A stretch of DNA of 64,000 nucleotides from Paenalicyclobacillus ferrooxydans. GTDB lineage: Bacteria; Bacillota; Bacilli; Alicyclobacillales; Alicyclobacillaceae. The notes beneath the pieces were generated by a model. It did no database searches. It was not told the DNA's origin and was given only the letters and a program-made list of their open reading frames with translations. Positions within the stretch are counted from its first letter, which is position 1. The number at the start of each line of letters is the position of its first letter. The stretch spans positions 88,429 through 152,428 of the forward strand of contig NZ_LJCO01000077.1 of the NCBI RefSeq assembly GCF_001399675.1, read 5' to 3'. Both the position numbers and the translations under genes were made by a program. This document shows, one piece after another, positions 25,235 through 35,011 of the stretch.

Positions 25235-26996
25235 GGTGAACTGGTATCCCGTTATTAATTTTGAAAACGGTATCCACGGGAACTTTTGGCTCTCTGTTAA
25301 ACTTTACGAGGCCATTTTTCTCACTTTCAATATCAGTGAATTGGGTAAAGCAAAATCCCTGAATCATCGTAGAAGAAAGTAATGGTGTCACTACATCAGA
25401 ATAGCGGCGGATAAAGTCTTCAGCGTCGCGTGCACTCGAATACCCCCACCCTTCATCAGTTTCCTCGATGAACGATATTCCCCCACATTCTGATACAATG
25501 ATTGGTTCTCCATTATAATGGTAACCACGGGCGTAAACATTTTTAAATCCAGGTAAACCTTGTAACATGGATTCAACGCTGGAGTACCTCTCAACGAGCC
25601 TATCGGGATTCCACTCATAATCGTGAACTGTGCAAATATCAGACACTGTGTGTTCCCAACCGTCATTGGAAATCACGAGGCGAGTTGAATCATACGCTTT
25701 GGTTAGATAAAAGAGAGCTAATGTGGCAGCTTGCTCTGATTCCTCTAATAGCACATGCGGAACACCCCAACTCTCATTGACTGGTACCCAAGCAACTATA
25801 GAGGGATGGTTATAGTCCCGTTTCACGACCTCTTTCCACTCTTCTACGGTGTTCGAGATGGCCTTACTAGAGAATCTGTATGTACTCGGCATCTCTCCCC
25901 ACACCAACAACCCCAATCTGTCGCACCAATATAGAAATACTGGATCCTCGACCTTTTGATGCGTACGAACTCCATTAAAACCCATGTCTTTAATCAACTG
26001 GATGTCCTCTTTCATCTGTTCTTCTGCGGGTGCCGTTATCCCGCCCCCAGGATAATATCCTTGATTTAACACAAGTTTCATGTAATAGGGGTAATTATTC
26101 AGAAACACTTTGCCGCTCTCAACTGAAATCTTTCGCATACCAAAATAGCTAAACACCTCATCGACAATCTCGTCGGCAGTTGTCAACCGAATTACTACCT
26201 CGTATAAATCAGGATGCTCAGGAGACCATAAGCGGCCCGCACCATTAACATCATGACTATTCAAGTCAACACTTCGAATGATCCTCGTATCCGTCAGTTG
26301 ACATAGGTCCTTTGCGACCAGATTGTCTCTAAAACTAATCTCTACTTCCACCGAGAAATTCTGAAGTGATCCCCCACGAGAGAGCACATTATCTATTTCA
26401 ATTTGAATTTGACCCGAATCTACATCCGGGGTGAATCTCAGGGCATCAATATATGAATGACCGGTGGCCTCAATCCAGACAGATTGCCAAATGCCTGTTG
26501 TTCTCGTGTAAAATATGCCATCCGGGTTACTTTTCCAGTGCTGCTTACCCCTTGGCTGCTCCATACTAGCACTATCGTGGACCCGCACTACGACGACATT
26601 ATCGCCTTCGAGTACAACATTCGAAATATCGACCGTGAAAGGGGTATAGCCACCCTTGTGTTCCGCCACATGTTGCCCGTTAACCCATACTGATGCCTCA
26701 TAGTCCACCGCACCGAAATGAAGGTGCAGTTTGCGTTCGAGCATGCTAGAGGAAATCGAAAAGGTTCTGCGATACCAAACAATGTCGTAAGACTTATCTG
26801 TGGTAACCCCACTGAGTGGGGATTGGTACGAGAATGGAACCACAATCGACTGGTTGAACGGACCGTCCTCGTACCATCTGTCATGAACCCCTTCGTCGTT
26901 CTCATCAAAACACAGTGACCAAACACCATTTAATGATTCCCACTCAAGTCTACGTAGTTGTGGCCTGGGATACTCAGCCCGATAAAGGGAATTCAT
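25227..26996 (-). CDS. Glycoside hydrolase family 2 protein, no signal peptide
   Basis: 589-aa enzyme of beta-galactosidase/beta-glucuronidase type. A jelly-roll N-terminal domain (1-180, WESLNGVW, WYRRTF, VWVNGQ) is followed by an Ig-like domain (185-290) and a TIM barrel. The acid/base is Glu408 in VNESWG and the nucleophile Glu503 in SECGG. Substrate is not predictable. It shares an overlapping junction with the GH43 gene and has no export signal. Both sit inside a glycan-synthesis operon. Confidence 0.93.
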   Translation of the reverse strand: MNSLYRAEYPRPQLRRLEWESLNGVWSLCFDENDEGVHDRWYEDGPFNQSIVVPFSYQSPLSGVTTDKSYDIVWYRRTFSISSSMLERKLHLHFGAVDYEASVWVNGQHVAEHKGGYTPFTVDISNVVLEGDNVVVVRVHDSASMEQPRGKQHWKSNPDGIFYTRTTGIWQSVWIEATGHSYIDALRFTPDVDSGQIQIEIDNVLSRGGSLQNFSVEVEISFRDNLVAKDLCQLTDTRIIRSVDLNSHDVNGAGRLWSPEHPDLYEVVIRLTTADEIVDEVFSYFGMRKISVESGKVFLNNYPYYMKLVLNQGYYPGGGITAPAEEQMKEDIQLIKDMGFNGVRTHQKVEDPVFLYWCDRLGLLVWGEMPSTYRFSSKAISNTVEEWKEVVKRDYNHPSIVAWVPVNESWGVPHVLLEESEQAATLALFYLTKAYDSTRLVISNDGWEHTVSDICTVHDYEWNPDRLVERYSSVESMLQGLPGFKNVYARGYHYNGEPIIVSECGGISFIEETDEGWGYSSARDAEDFIRRYSDVVTPLLSSTMIQGFCFTQFTDIESEKNGLVKFNREPKVPVDTVFKINNGIPVHHD

Positions 26997-27081
26997 TACG
27001 GTATAGAGCCTCCTTCACGCAGTTAATATTTTTAGTGACTGACTGGACTCAAACCGGCACTTGAGGCGCAGATTAATGGAC

Positions 27082-28806
27082 TCACTTCGCTGCTGGCGGC
27101 TGAGTGTTTTTCCAGGTTATCGCCCTAGATGGAATGTTGGTATCGTTGTTGATCAATTCGTTGGGCAAACTTGAGTTGTTTTCGATTGAAAAATGCTCCG
27201 CACCCAAGATCACATTGTCGAACACGTCATTACGAAAGTCTCCTGTATCTATCAAGATACCTGAGTAGTGTCCTCCCTCAATAAGATTTGAGAAAACAAT
27301 GTTCTCATACGACGGCGTAAAATTCAGATCGGTGCCTTGGCCCGGGGCACTCCCTAGCAATATGCCAAAGAAGTGAAATTGGCTATTCACCCCGCGATTG
27401 TTATCCGATATCGTATTTTCACCGATTAAATTCAAAATTCCAGTTCTGACAATTTTCACACCGTCTCCGTAATTATTCTTAATGGTGTTTTGGAAAATTA
27501 TGTTGTAGGCTGCATTGTCGATCGATATGCCGGGAAGCTTAGCATTAGATGACCCGTTTTTCTCTCTTCCAAACTGGGCTACGCCATCAAGCTTTAGGTC
27601 TTCTTCAGTTTGACGTGCGCGATTGCCATTCAGAGACACAATGTTGTCGGCGACATAGTTCCCAAAACTGCCATTGTCTAGACACATGCCTTCCTTATCA
27701 TTGGCTTCAATGTGGTTCTCCAGAAAATAATTCATGTAGGAACCGTCAGAGTAGATTCCGTTGGCATTATTCCCAATTACGTAGTTACGATCGACAACTA
27801 TGTCGTGTGGTGAAGCAAGCTTCTGAGTAATTGGAACAGGGCTTGGCCAATAATGATTGGATGCAAAACCCGCAAAGGGATTTGACGTGTTAGTCACAGG
27901 AACGTCCGTCAATACAATACCTGCCATCCAGTTGGAAGCTCCGAAATTATCTGAAATAACGTTGTTTTCAATCACACCATGGCTGACATTTCCTTGGATA
28001 TATAAACCACCATGTTGATTATTCGTAATCACATTGCTACCTATATACAAATTTTTAGTGGTTCCAATGACAACGACAGGACGTTGGGCTATGGCTGTGA
28101 TCGTGTTGTTCTTAAGAGTAATTCCATTCCCGTTAATAACGTATATTCCGTAGTCAAAGGGCGTATCAATACGAAATCCCTCAACTCCTGCGTTGTCACA
28201 ATTGCGCACTTCGATCGCAGTCGAGACACCTTGGCCTTCTACCAGTTCAGTACCCTTCGCGTACAATGTTACGCCTGACGTCACATTAATCGTCTCATCA
28301 ACCTTAAGCTTTGAAGCAGTAACCACGATTCTCGTTTTGGGATGGTTTTTTATGAACTGGTTCAAACCGCTCGCAGTGGTACCAGAAAAAGAAACCGTAC
28401 CGTTAGAAGGCACATAAGCCGCGGTTTGATACTCAGAGTTATAGATGTTTTTCCACTGCTTGTCCGGATAGAAAAAATCGTTCGTGTTTATCCCAAGCTT
28501 CTGTATTCGCTGCATCACCTGAAGCGGTGTGATGAGTTTTGCCACTTGCGCATTCGTCATCCGCTGTAGGGGAGGTAGCTTAAATCGTTTCAAGAAACTC
28601 ACGGAATCTGTCGGTAGTGCTGCGCTGTTCATCTGTTGGCCCTGCAGCACGGCGGGAGCTACAGGCGGGTTCTGAACCGGTGCCTGACTCAAGGGATGGT
28701 TTGCCAATGCAACTCCATTCCATACGGGATACCCGACACCTAAACCGACGACTACCCCAGCTACTACCAGCGTCACAACCCCACGTTTTCTCATTAGAAA
28801 CGCCAT
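27082..28806 (-). CDS. Secreted right-handed beta-helix protein
   Basis: About 574 aa from an ATG with GAGGTGA six bases upstream; an upstream start at 28842 is less likely. One N-terminal hydrophobic segment (about 8-28) is a signal peptide or anchor. From about 150 it has many Asn/Gly-rich rungs (NNTITAI, SNVITNNQHGGLYIQG, ENNVISDN), the pectate-lyase-like beta-helix fold. Such proteins are lyases, epimerases or glycan-binding factors. The gene ends 85 bp before GH2 and begins 38 bp after a GT2 gene. It may act on the exported glycan; activity unknown. Confidence 0.85.
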   Translation of the reverse strand: MAFLMRKRGVVTLVVAGVVVGLGVGYPVWNGVALANHPLSQAPVQNPPVAPAVLQGQQMNSAALPTDSVSFLKRFKLPPLQRMTNAQVAKLITPLQVMQRIQKLGINTNDFFYPDKQWKNIYNSEYQTAAYVPSNGTVSFSGTTASGLNQFIKNHPKTRIVVTASKLKVDETINVTSGVTLYAKGTELVEGQGVSTAIEVRNCDNAGVEGFRIDTPFDYGIYVINGNGITLKNNTITAIAQRPVVVIGTTKNLYIGSNVITNNQHGGLYIQGNVSHGVIENNVISDNFGASNWMAGIVLTDVPVTNTSNPFAGFASNHYWPSPVPITQKLASPHDIVVDRNYVIGNNANGIYSDGSYMNYFLENHIEANDKEGMCLDNGSFGNYVADNIVSLNGNRARQTEEDLKLDGVAQFGREKNGSSNAKLPGISIDNAAYNIIFQNTIKNNYGDGVKIVRTGILNLIGENTISDNNRGVNSQFHFFGILLGSAPGQGTDLNFTPSYENIVFSNLIEGGHYSGILIDTGDFRNDVFDNVILGAEHFSIENNSSLPNELINNDTNIPSRAITWKNTQPPAAK

Positions 28807-28843
28807 GAAAATCACCTCAAAGTTTACTAGTTTAGTACGCATG

Positions 28844-29833
28844 TCAGACTAAGTTCCGCTTTCTCCAGCGTGATATTCGATACAGCCAGACGGCTTTAGT
28901 GTCCTTGGCGAGACTAGCGATAAAGGCGACACCCAACGGCTTAATGCGCCGCCCCGTAGATATGGTTTTGTTTTGAGCTATTAGCCCAATACCGTCCACC
29001 ATTCCCGTTAAAAATGAGCGCTTCCGATGACGAACCCAGTAATAAGTCCCTCTCATAACAAGTGACACTAGAACGATAGGGCAAAGAAGTGACCTAGCCA
29101 CCCATGATAGGTTTTTCCAATAGATGTAGACCTGATGTTTGGCACTCCAATACAACGTTTGCTCGTTTAAACGAGACCCTGTGGATGTGCTTCCAAGGTG
29201 ATAGCCCAGCATCTGCGGATACAGTATAGTTTCATATCCCGCTCGAACGAGCCTCAGCCCTAAATCGACGTCCTCGAGGTATGCAAATATCGCCTCGTCA
29301 AAGCCGCCGAGCTGTTCAAGTGCGTCACGACGATATAAACAGGCAGCTGCACACCCAGAAGTAACATGACGGGAGTCCAATGAGAAATTCACTGCCGGAA
29401 GTCCATAACCGTACTTGACCGGATGAAAGGAAAGAGTAAGACAATCTCCAGCACCGTCAATCAAATCTGGATTGTCACCCTGAAGTAGAAGAGCTGAAAT
29501 AGCCCCAGCATCCGGAAATAGCTGTATAGCCTTCATGGCGTGAGCGGCAAAATTCTTCTCAATAACCGCGTCCTGATTAAGTAGTAAGATGTATTGCCCG
29601 GAAGCCATCCGAATCCCACGGTTAACAGCTCTTCCAAATCCTTCATTTGTATCATTGAACAGGGGAATGACGTCTCTTTGACCGCACAAATACTGTTGAG
29701 TACCGTCAGAAGACGCGTTATCCACGACGATGATTTCCAAAAAAGGGGGATCTTGTTCACGTAAACTACGTAGACAATCTACCAAGTACCTCAAACCATT
29801 GAATGAAGGAATAACGACAGAGATGCCGCACAA
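28844..29833 (-). CDS. GT2 glycosyltransferase, rhamnosyltransferase-like
   Basis: 329-aa GT-A fold enzyme. VVIPSFNGLRYL starts the nucleotide-binding part, VDNASSDGT follows, the DxD-equivalent is LLNQDA (about 100-105), and YLEDVDLGLR holds the catalytic ED motif. A C-terminal hydrophobic patch (about 245-265) may sit on the membrane. It resembles WbbL-type rhamnosyltransferases, consistent with the rml genes in the same operon; the exact linkage is unknown. Confidence 0.9.
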   Translation of the reverse strand: MCGISVVIPSFNGLRYLVDCLRSLREQDPPFLEIIVVDNASSDGTQQYLCGQRDVIPLFNDTNEGFGRAVNRGIRMASGQYILLLNQDAVIEKNFAAHAMKAIQLFPDAGAISALLLQGDNPDLIDGAGDCLTLSFHPVKYGYGLPAVNFSLDSRHVTSGCAAACLYRRDALEQLGGFDEAIFAYLEDVDLGLRLVRAGYETILYPQMLGYHLGSTSTGSRLNEQTLYWSAKHQVYIYWKNLSWVARSLLCPIVLVSLVMRGTYYWVRHRKRSFLTGMVDGIGLIAQNKTISTGRRIKPLGVAFIASLAKDTKAVWLYRISRWRKRNLV

Positions 29834-29836
29834 GCT

Positions 29837-30775
29837 TTACGCACCTCTCTTCACAAAGGCTTGTGGATCAAGGGTCTTGCCCGTTCTGTTACGAAGCCCG
29901 TCTATCCACCCCCGCAGCAATATCCGTATACGGGACAGCTTATGATCATCAAAAAGTACAACACCTAAGATACGCCGCAGACCAATCGCGAGGAAATAGC
30001 GCCACACCGCAGAAGAATCCCCGTACTCTAGTCCAACAATCAAGGTATTACGCACGTCATAGTACATTTTCCAGAACTCCCCATACGAAAACCTGCGACT
30101 ACTGTCGAGTAAGGGGTTTGGGTGTACAACGAGACTCGACGGCACCACAAAAATGTCGTAGAATTCCCCTAACCGAAGACAATATTCGACATCATCGAAC
30201 CAAATAAAGAAGTCGCTGCGCGGCATAGCCACAGTTCGTATTGCCTGGGTGTTCAGGAGTAATCCCACGAAGGACGAATATCCGACTTTGAAGGGATCTT
30301 GCTTTTCATACAAATCATGTGGCGACGGACATTGCCTCAAAGAAGACAAGTTAAACCATCCCCGGTGCGTTACGTCGCGTATTCCACCAGGAGTTAAAAT
30401 AGCTGACGCTAACGCGCCGCAACCTCTCAGTTCATTGGTTTCTATATACCTCACTAGTTCTTCCAAGGCATTTTGTATCGGTTCTGCATCGTCGTCCATC
30501 ATCCAAACCCAACCTTGCCAGTCTGACTGCGTCAGTTCAGACAAACCAGCGGCATACCCAGCCGCCCCCCCTTGGTTGCTTTGTAATCTATGATAAGCAA
30601 CTCTCCCCCCCTCAAGAGAGGAAACCAAGTCTTGCGTTCCATCAGAGCTGGCGTTGTCGATAATGAGAATTTCTTCGACAGGATAGGACTGGTTTAATAA
30701 TCTCTCCAAGCACCGAGCAAGCAGCCTTTCTCGGTCTCGTGTAACTACAAGGGCCTTGACACGGCACTTTTCCAT
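29837..30775 (-). CDS. GT2 glycosyltransferase, GlfT1-like
   Basis: 312-aa enzyme beginning VKALVVTRDRERLLARCL. MDDDAEP is the metal-binding motif and WFDDVEYCLR the catalytic segment. The overall pattern, a triple Asp and FDDVEY, resembles galactofuranosyltransferases of the GlfT1 type, which fits the UDP-galactopyranose mutase gene upstream. The start lies inside the preceding GT gene (31-base overlap), four bases after a G8 run. Confidence 0.88.
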   Translation of the reverse strand: MEKCRVKALVVTRDRERLLARCLERLLNQSYPVEEILIIDNASSDGTQDLVSSLEGGRVAYHRLQSNQGGAAGYAAGLSELTQSDWQGWVWMMDDDAEPIQNALEELVRYIETNELRGCGALASAILTPGGIRDVTHRGWFNLSSLRQCPSPHDLYEKQDPFKVGYSSFVGLLLNTQAIRTVAMPRSDFFIWFDDVEYCLRLGEFYDIFVVPSSLVVHPNPLLDSSRRFSYGEFWKMYYDVRNTLIVGLEYGDSSAVWRYFLAIGLRRILGVVLFDDHKLSRIRILLRGWIDGLRNRTGKTLDPQAFVKRGA

Positions 30776-32169
30776 GACGCCCCCCCCGAATTTGGCATTG
30801 TTTTACGCAACGTCCTCAACCTGCGCTTCAAAAATAACCATTTGAAATATAGCCTCGCGACTGAAAACATAACACTTCTCAGATTTGTTGATAGTGGTAC
30901 AAGTTTTCCGTCCAATGTCATATACACACGTCGACACATTGAATTCACCAAGGTTTCGGGAACTCCATAAGGAAATACCCCAATATCGTAAAGTTTTTTG
31001 ATTCGTGCGTAGTTATGAAGAATCGACAACACCCGTTTCCTATAATTAACTGGCCAAAATTCAAGACGAGATCCGACCAGGAATGCCGACCCAAACAGGT
31101 CTCCTGGCGCAGCCCACAACGAAACGTTTTTGGTCAACGAAATCACCCGTTGCAGCAATGCTTCTTCCGGTCTTCCGCCAAAGTAGGGAGTAGACAGAAA
31201 CCGCGTTCCCGAATCCACATAGTCTCTCACAACGTTGTCCCAACTCACTGCACCCATCCCCTGCAACAATGAACCTTCAGCCTTACCAGTTTTCCCTTCA
31301 AGAAAATCTCTAACCCCTCTGAGATACAGATTCGCGATGAAGACCCGTCCTTTTAGTGTTTCTTTAATGGACATCCTCATGTATTTTCGAATCATATCCC
31401 GAACCAGATTCGGGTTATAATGCTCTCGCAAGAGATACAAGTAGTTACGCACGTCATAATACAGTATCCACGTTAGTGGCTTACTGTCCGCGGACAGATG
31501 CCAAATCACTGATCGCGGGTTACAGACAATATCATGCCCCGCCCCACGTATGCGTAAGCACCACTCAACATCATCAAAGTGGATGAAGAAATCACTCCAT
31601 AACCCCACCTGTTGAACCACGGAAAATCTGACCAAAAGGCTGGCAGCAGCACAGTAGTGAACCTTTAGCAAACCTTGGGATTCCGGTAACCGATTAAACT
31701 CGTCAACACGCATACGATGATTTAAAAGAATAAGGCCATTGCCTTCAGGACTGACGATACCGCCATTTTCATTGATAATATCAGGATGATCGAGTTGCCT
31801 CATTTGCGACCCGACAGCACCAACCTCCGGGTGAGTGTCTAAAGTATTCACAAGTTGTGAAAGCGTATCCTTAGCTACTTCAACGTCGTTGTCAAGTAAC
31901 CATATGTAGTCATACCCCCCCAACTCAAGAACAGCTTTCAACCCCGTATTAAAGCCTCCGGTTCCTCCCAAATTCTCTTGGTTGTGGATAACCTTAACTT
32001 CTGGGTACCGCTTGTTCAATTCTTCCATCGTTCCATCCGTCGAGGCATTGTCAACTACTAGCCAATCGATGTCTAGGTGGTGCTTCTCAATGTTCTCCAA
32101 TGATTCGAGTAAGTTAAGAACATATTCCTTTTTATTCCAGGTAACAATAATGACTGCAATTTTACTCAT
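30745..32169 (-). CDS. GT2 glycosyltransferase with long C-terminal domain
   Basis: 474 aa. The GT-A domain (1-270) shows VIIVTWNKKEYVLNLL, VDNASTDGT, LLDNDVEV as DxD and FDDVEWCLRIRG as the catalytic motif. A roughly 200-aa basic, partly hydrophobic C-terminal extension follows. It may be a galactofuranosyl- or rhamnosyltransferase. A run of eight G (plus-strand C at 30780-30787) lies near the 3' end, where slippage would alter the last residues and the spacing to the next start. Confidence 0.88.
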   Translation of the reverse strand: MSKIAVIIVTWNKKEYVLNLLESLENIEKHHLDIDWLVVDNASTDGTMEELNKRYPEVKVIHNQENLGGTGGFNTGLKAVLELGGYDYIWLLDNDVEVAKDTLSQLVNTLDTHPEVGAVGSQMRQLDHPDIINENGGIVSPEGNGLILLNHRMRVDEFNRLPESQGLLKVHYCAAASLLVRFSVVQQVGLWSDFFIHFDDVEWCLRIRGAGHDIVCNPRSVIWHLSADSKPLTWILYYDVRNYLYLLREHYNPNLVRDMIRKYMRMSIKETLKGRVFIANLYLRGVRDFLEGKTGKAEGSLLQGMGAVSWDNVVRDYVDSGTRFLSTPYFGGRPEEALLQRVISLTKNVSLWAAPGDLFGSAFLVGSRLEFWPVNYRKRVLSILHNYARIKKLYDIGVFPYGVPETLVNSMCRRVYMTLDGKLVPLSTNLRSVMFSVARLYFKWLFLKRRLRTLRKTMPNSGGASWKSAVSRPL

Positions 32170-32183
32170 CTAACCCGCCGCCC

Positions 32184-33272
32184 CTATCTGGACATCAAGT
32201 TGTTAAAAAGGGTCAACGATTGGGCTACAACTTGATCCATGTTGTAATACCGATATGTGCCCAATCGCCCCGCAAAGTGAACCGCATCATATTTACCAAT
32301 CTCCGCCTTGTACCGCTCATAGGCTTCCGCATTTTCCGGGGTAGGAATCGGATAATAAGGGTCTCCATTTGCAGTTGGAAATTCTTTCACAATGGTTGTC
32401 CTAGCATGTGTTTGTCCTGTTAGATATTTAAACTCTGTGACACGCGTAAAATCGTACGAGTTCGGGTAGTTAATCGTAGCAACCGGCTGGTAAGTTGATA
32501 CCTCGTGCGTCTCAAAATCAAACCTCAGAGAACGATACGGCAAAGGCCCACGCACATAATCAAAGTATTCGTCTATCGGACCCGTATAAATTAGTTCATT
32601 AAATCTGACCTCTTCCTGAATTTTTTTGTAGTCTGTCTGCAATAATACCGATATATTCGGGTGATTGAGCATCCGCTCAAACATCTTTGTATAACCTTGT
32701 GCAGGCATAACTTGATATATATCGGTAAAATATCGGTCGTCTGCGTTTGTACGGATAGGAATACGTGCACACACTGATGCATCCAACTGTTCAGGGTAGA
32801 GATCCCATTGTTTCTTTGTGTACCCACGAAAGAATTTTTCGTAGAGCTCAGTTCCCACTTTTGCGAGAATGACCTCTTGAGAGTTGGTTATTCGGTCAAA
32901 AGAATTACGCCGTTGGGCCAAAAATGACTCTACTTGGTCGTGGTTTAGATTCACGCCAAAAAATTTGTTGATCGTAGTCGCATTAATCGGCATTGGCAGC
33001 AATTGCCCATCAACACTAGCTAACACACGATGCTCGTACTGACGCCACTCGGTAAAGCGACTCAGGTAATGAAATACCTTTTCACTGTTTGTATGGAAAA
33101 TATGCGGGCCATATTTGTGCACGAGAATCCCGTGTTCATTGTAGAAATCGTACGCATTGCCTCCAATGTGGTTCCTTTTGTCGACAATAAGCACCTTCTT
33201 GCCAGCGTCTGCCAACCGCTCCGCTAATACACTACCTGCAAACCCAGCTCCAACTACCAGAAAATCATACAA
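32184..33272 (-). CDS. glf: UDP-galactopyranose mutase
   Basis: 362-aa flavoenzyme converting UDP-galactopyranose to UDP-galactofuranose. The FAD-binding motif is VVGAGFAGSVLAERLA (6-21). KYGPHIFHTN, GYTKKQWDLYPEQLD and RTNADDRYFTD are family hallmarks. It lies 39 bp after the ABC ATPase gene and 14 bp before a GT2 gene. Its presence is the strongest evidence that the glycan contains galactofuranose. Confidence 0.97.
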   Translation of the reverse strand: MYDFLVVGAGFAGSVLAERLADAGKKVLIVDKRNHIGGNAYDFYNEHGILVHKYGPHIFHTNSEKVFHYLSRFTEWRQYEHRVLASVDGQLLPMPINATTINKFFGVNLNHDQVESFLAQRRNSFDRITNSQEVILAKVGTELYEKFFRGYTKKQWDLYPEQLDASVCARIPIRTNADDRYFTDIYQVMPAQGYTKMFERMLNHPNISVLLQTDYKKIQEEVRFNELIYTGPIDEYFDYVRGPLPYRSLRFDFETHEVSTYQPVATINYPNSYDFTRVTEFKYLTGQTHARTTIVKEFPTANGDPYYPIPTPENAEAYERYKAEIGKYDAVHFAGRLGTYRYYNMDQVVAQSLTLFNNLMSR

Positions 33273-33311
33273 ATCTTATCACCTCATTCAGTGTTTGGAA
33301 ATCATTCATAG

Positions 33312-34055
33312 TCATGCAAGTTGTCTAGAATGGATGCCAAGAATTTGCGAGGATATTTCTTCAGCATTCCTAGGACGATTCAGTTCAATAATATGACCAG
33401 CCTTAGTCAAATAAAATACCCTTGTGCATATTGAGCTTGCCAAGGCAAAGTCATGGGTGACCAGAAGGATGCTCTTCCCACGTTTAACGAGATCAGTGAG
33501 GGCATTCCGTGACTTTTCTTGAAAATCTTGATCACCTACAGCAAAGACCTCGTCTAGAAGAAAGATGTCTGGGTCGACTGAGAGAACCACGCTAAATGCG
33601 AGACGCATCTGCATGCCCGTAGAATATTTCCGAAGCGGGACGTCCAAAAACTGACCAATTCCAGAGAATTCTTCGATATGCCCCATCCGGCGTTTCATCA
33701 CAGAACGCGGGACACCAAGTAGACTACCGTAAACAAAAGCGTTTTCGCGTCCTGTAAGTTCACCATGGAAACCGATACCCACCTCTAGAATCGAAGCAAC
33801 CGTGCCACTGGTTTCGATATGGCCTTCAGTTGGAGTTAAGATACCTGCAATCACCTTGAGTAGAGTACTCTTTCCAGCCCCATTCTCCCCAACAACCCCT
33901 ATCAATTCGCCCGGGTTGACCTGTAAAGAAATATTGTCTAAGACTCGTAAAATACGTTTCTCCTCGTGGTCCGGAGCGACAAACCACTCTTTTAGAGAAA
34001 TACGTCTATCCTTCGACAGGTCAAACTCTTTTGAAACTCCATGTATCTCTATCAC
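33312..34055 (-). CDS. Polysaccharide ABC exporter, ATP-binding subunit (Wzt/TagH-type)
   Basis: 247-aa ATPase. Walker A is GENGAGKST (56-64), the signature is YSTGMQM (144-150) and Walker B is IFLLDE (164-169). GIGFHGELTGRENAF is typical of the O-antigen/teichoic acid subfamily. It ends soon after the nucleotide-binding domain and so lacks the C-terminal carbohydrate-binding domain by which some Wzt proteins recognise capped chains. It is paired with the permease 12 bp upstream. Confidence 0.95.
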   Translation of the reverse strand: MIEIHGVSKEFDLSKDRRISLKEWFVAPDHEEKRILRVLDNISLQVNPGELIGVVGENGAGKSTLLKVIAGILTPTEGHIETSGTVASILEVGIGFHGELTGRENAFVYGSLLGVPRSVMKRRMGHIEEFSGIGQFLDVPLRKYSTGMQMRLAFSVVLSVDPDIFLLDEVFAVGDQDFQEKSRNALTDLVKRGKSILLVTHDFALASSICTRVFYLTKAGHIIELNRPRNAEEISSQILGIHSRQLA

Positions 34056-34067
34056 CCTGCGACCTCC

Positions 34068-34880
34068 TTATATCCACTCCGCAATCTTGGAAGCATACCT
34101 TCGATAGGTTAGAGCAAATATCAAAACGATGATTACGATAATCCCCATACTGATATAGGTGTTAACCATAAGCCCTTGCCCCAAAACAGCATATTGATAA
34201 AGATTGACAACAAACGAAAAAGGGTTAAAGGACATCAGCCAGACATACTTGGTCGGAATAGACTGCCAACCATACACCACAGGGGTGAGCCAGAACCACA
34301 GCATGACGAGAATGTCAACCAAGTGTCCGGTGTCGTGAAATCTAACATTCATAGCAGCCAAGATTCCACCCAGGCCTATTGAGAGTATTAATTGGACAGC
34401 TATGGCCGGAATCAGCATGAGCAACCTTAACGTATATGGGATATGGAAAACATACATACCAACCATAACCACCAATAACGTCATTGCAAACACGACTCCA
34501 TTGAAAAGTATAGTGCTATATACCAAAATGACGCGCGGAAAACGAGCCTTGGTAATAAGGGTAGAGTTGTCGGTATAAGCTCTCACTGAGGACGTTAAAG
34601 TAACTGAGAAGAAATTCCACGGAATTAGACTTGCCATCAAGTACATCGTATAGTGCGGCACACTTGATTTTAACAACACCCCAAATACCCAACCGTAAGT
34701 AACCAATGTCAAGAGCGGATTCAGTAAAGACCAAAAGAAACCAAGTACGGTTCCTTTGTACTTCAGCTTTAGCTCCCTCCGTACCAGATTGAAAAGGAGG
34801 TCCGTGTACACAATTAAACAACTCCACTCTAGTCCAAAGACCAATAGTATTAGGCAACTTGTGGTATTGTACCACACCAT
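34068..34880 (-). CDS. Polysaccharide ABC exporter, permease subunit (Wzm/TagG-type)
   Basis: 270-aa ABC-2 permease with six hydrophobic segments. The N-terminal VRRELKLKYKGTVLGFFWSLLNPLL is diagnostic in outline (RRELKLKYKGT). It exports lipid-linked glycan made in the cytoplasm with the ATPase next to it, so chain assembly here is of the ABC-dependent kind, not Wzx/Wzy. The upstream gap to the next gene, 34881-35011, holds no ORF I trust. Confidence 0.95.
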   Translation of the reverse strand: MVWYNTTSCLILLVFGLEWSCLIVYTDLLFNLVRRELKLKYKGTVLGFFWSLLNPLLTLVTYGWVFGVLLKSSVPHYTMYLMASLIPWNFFSVTLTSSVRAYTDNSTLITKARFPRVILVYSTILFNGVVFAMTLLVVMVGMYVFHIPYTLRLLMLIPAIAVQLILSIGLGGILAAMNVRFHDTGHLVDILVMLWFWLTPVVYGWQSIPTKYVWLMSFNPFSFVVNLYQYAVLGQGLMVNTYISMGIIVIIVLIFALTYRRYASKIAEWI

Positions 34881-35011
34881 TCGACACGATTTGACATCAA
34901 CAATCGGAAGGCTCGCTTTGACTATTTCATGGGTTGTTCCCCCTGCCCAGCCTTGTCAAAGAGCATCGAACGGATCCACAGTAGACGATCGGCTATATTC
35001 TAAGAACAGCT

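Noticed and set aside
24299..26996. GH2 and GH43 genes as a transferred sugar-utilisation operon
   Set aside because: No transporter or regulator accompanies them, and spacing and orientation fit the surrounding glycan operon.
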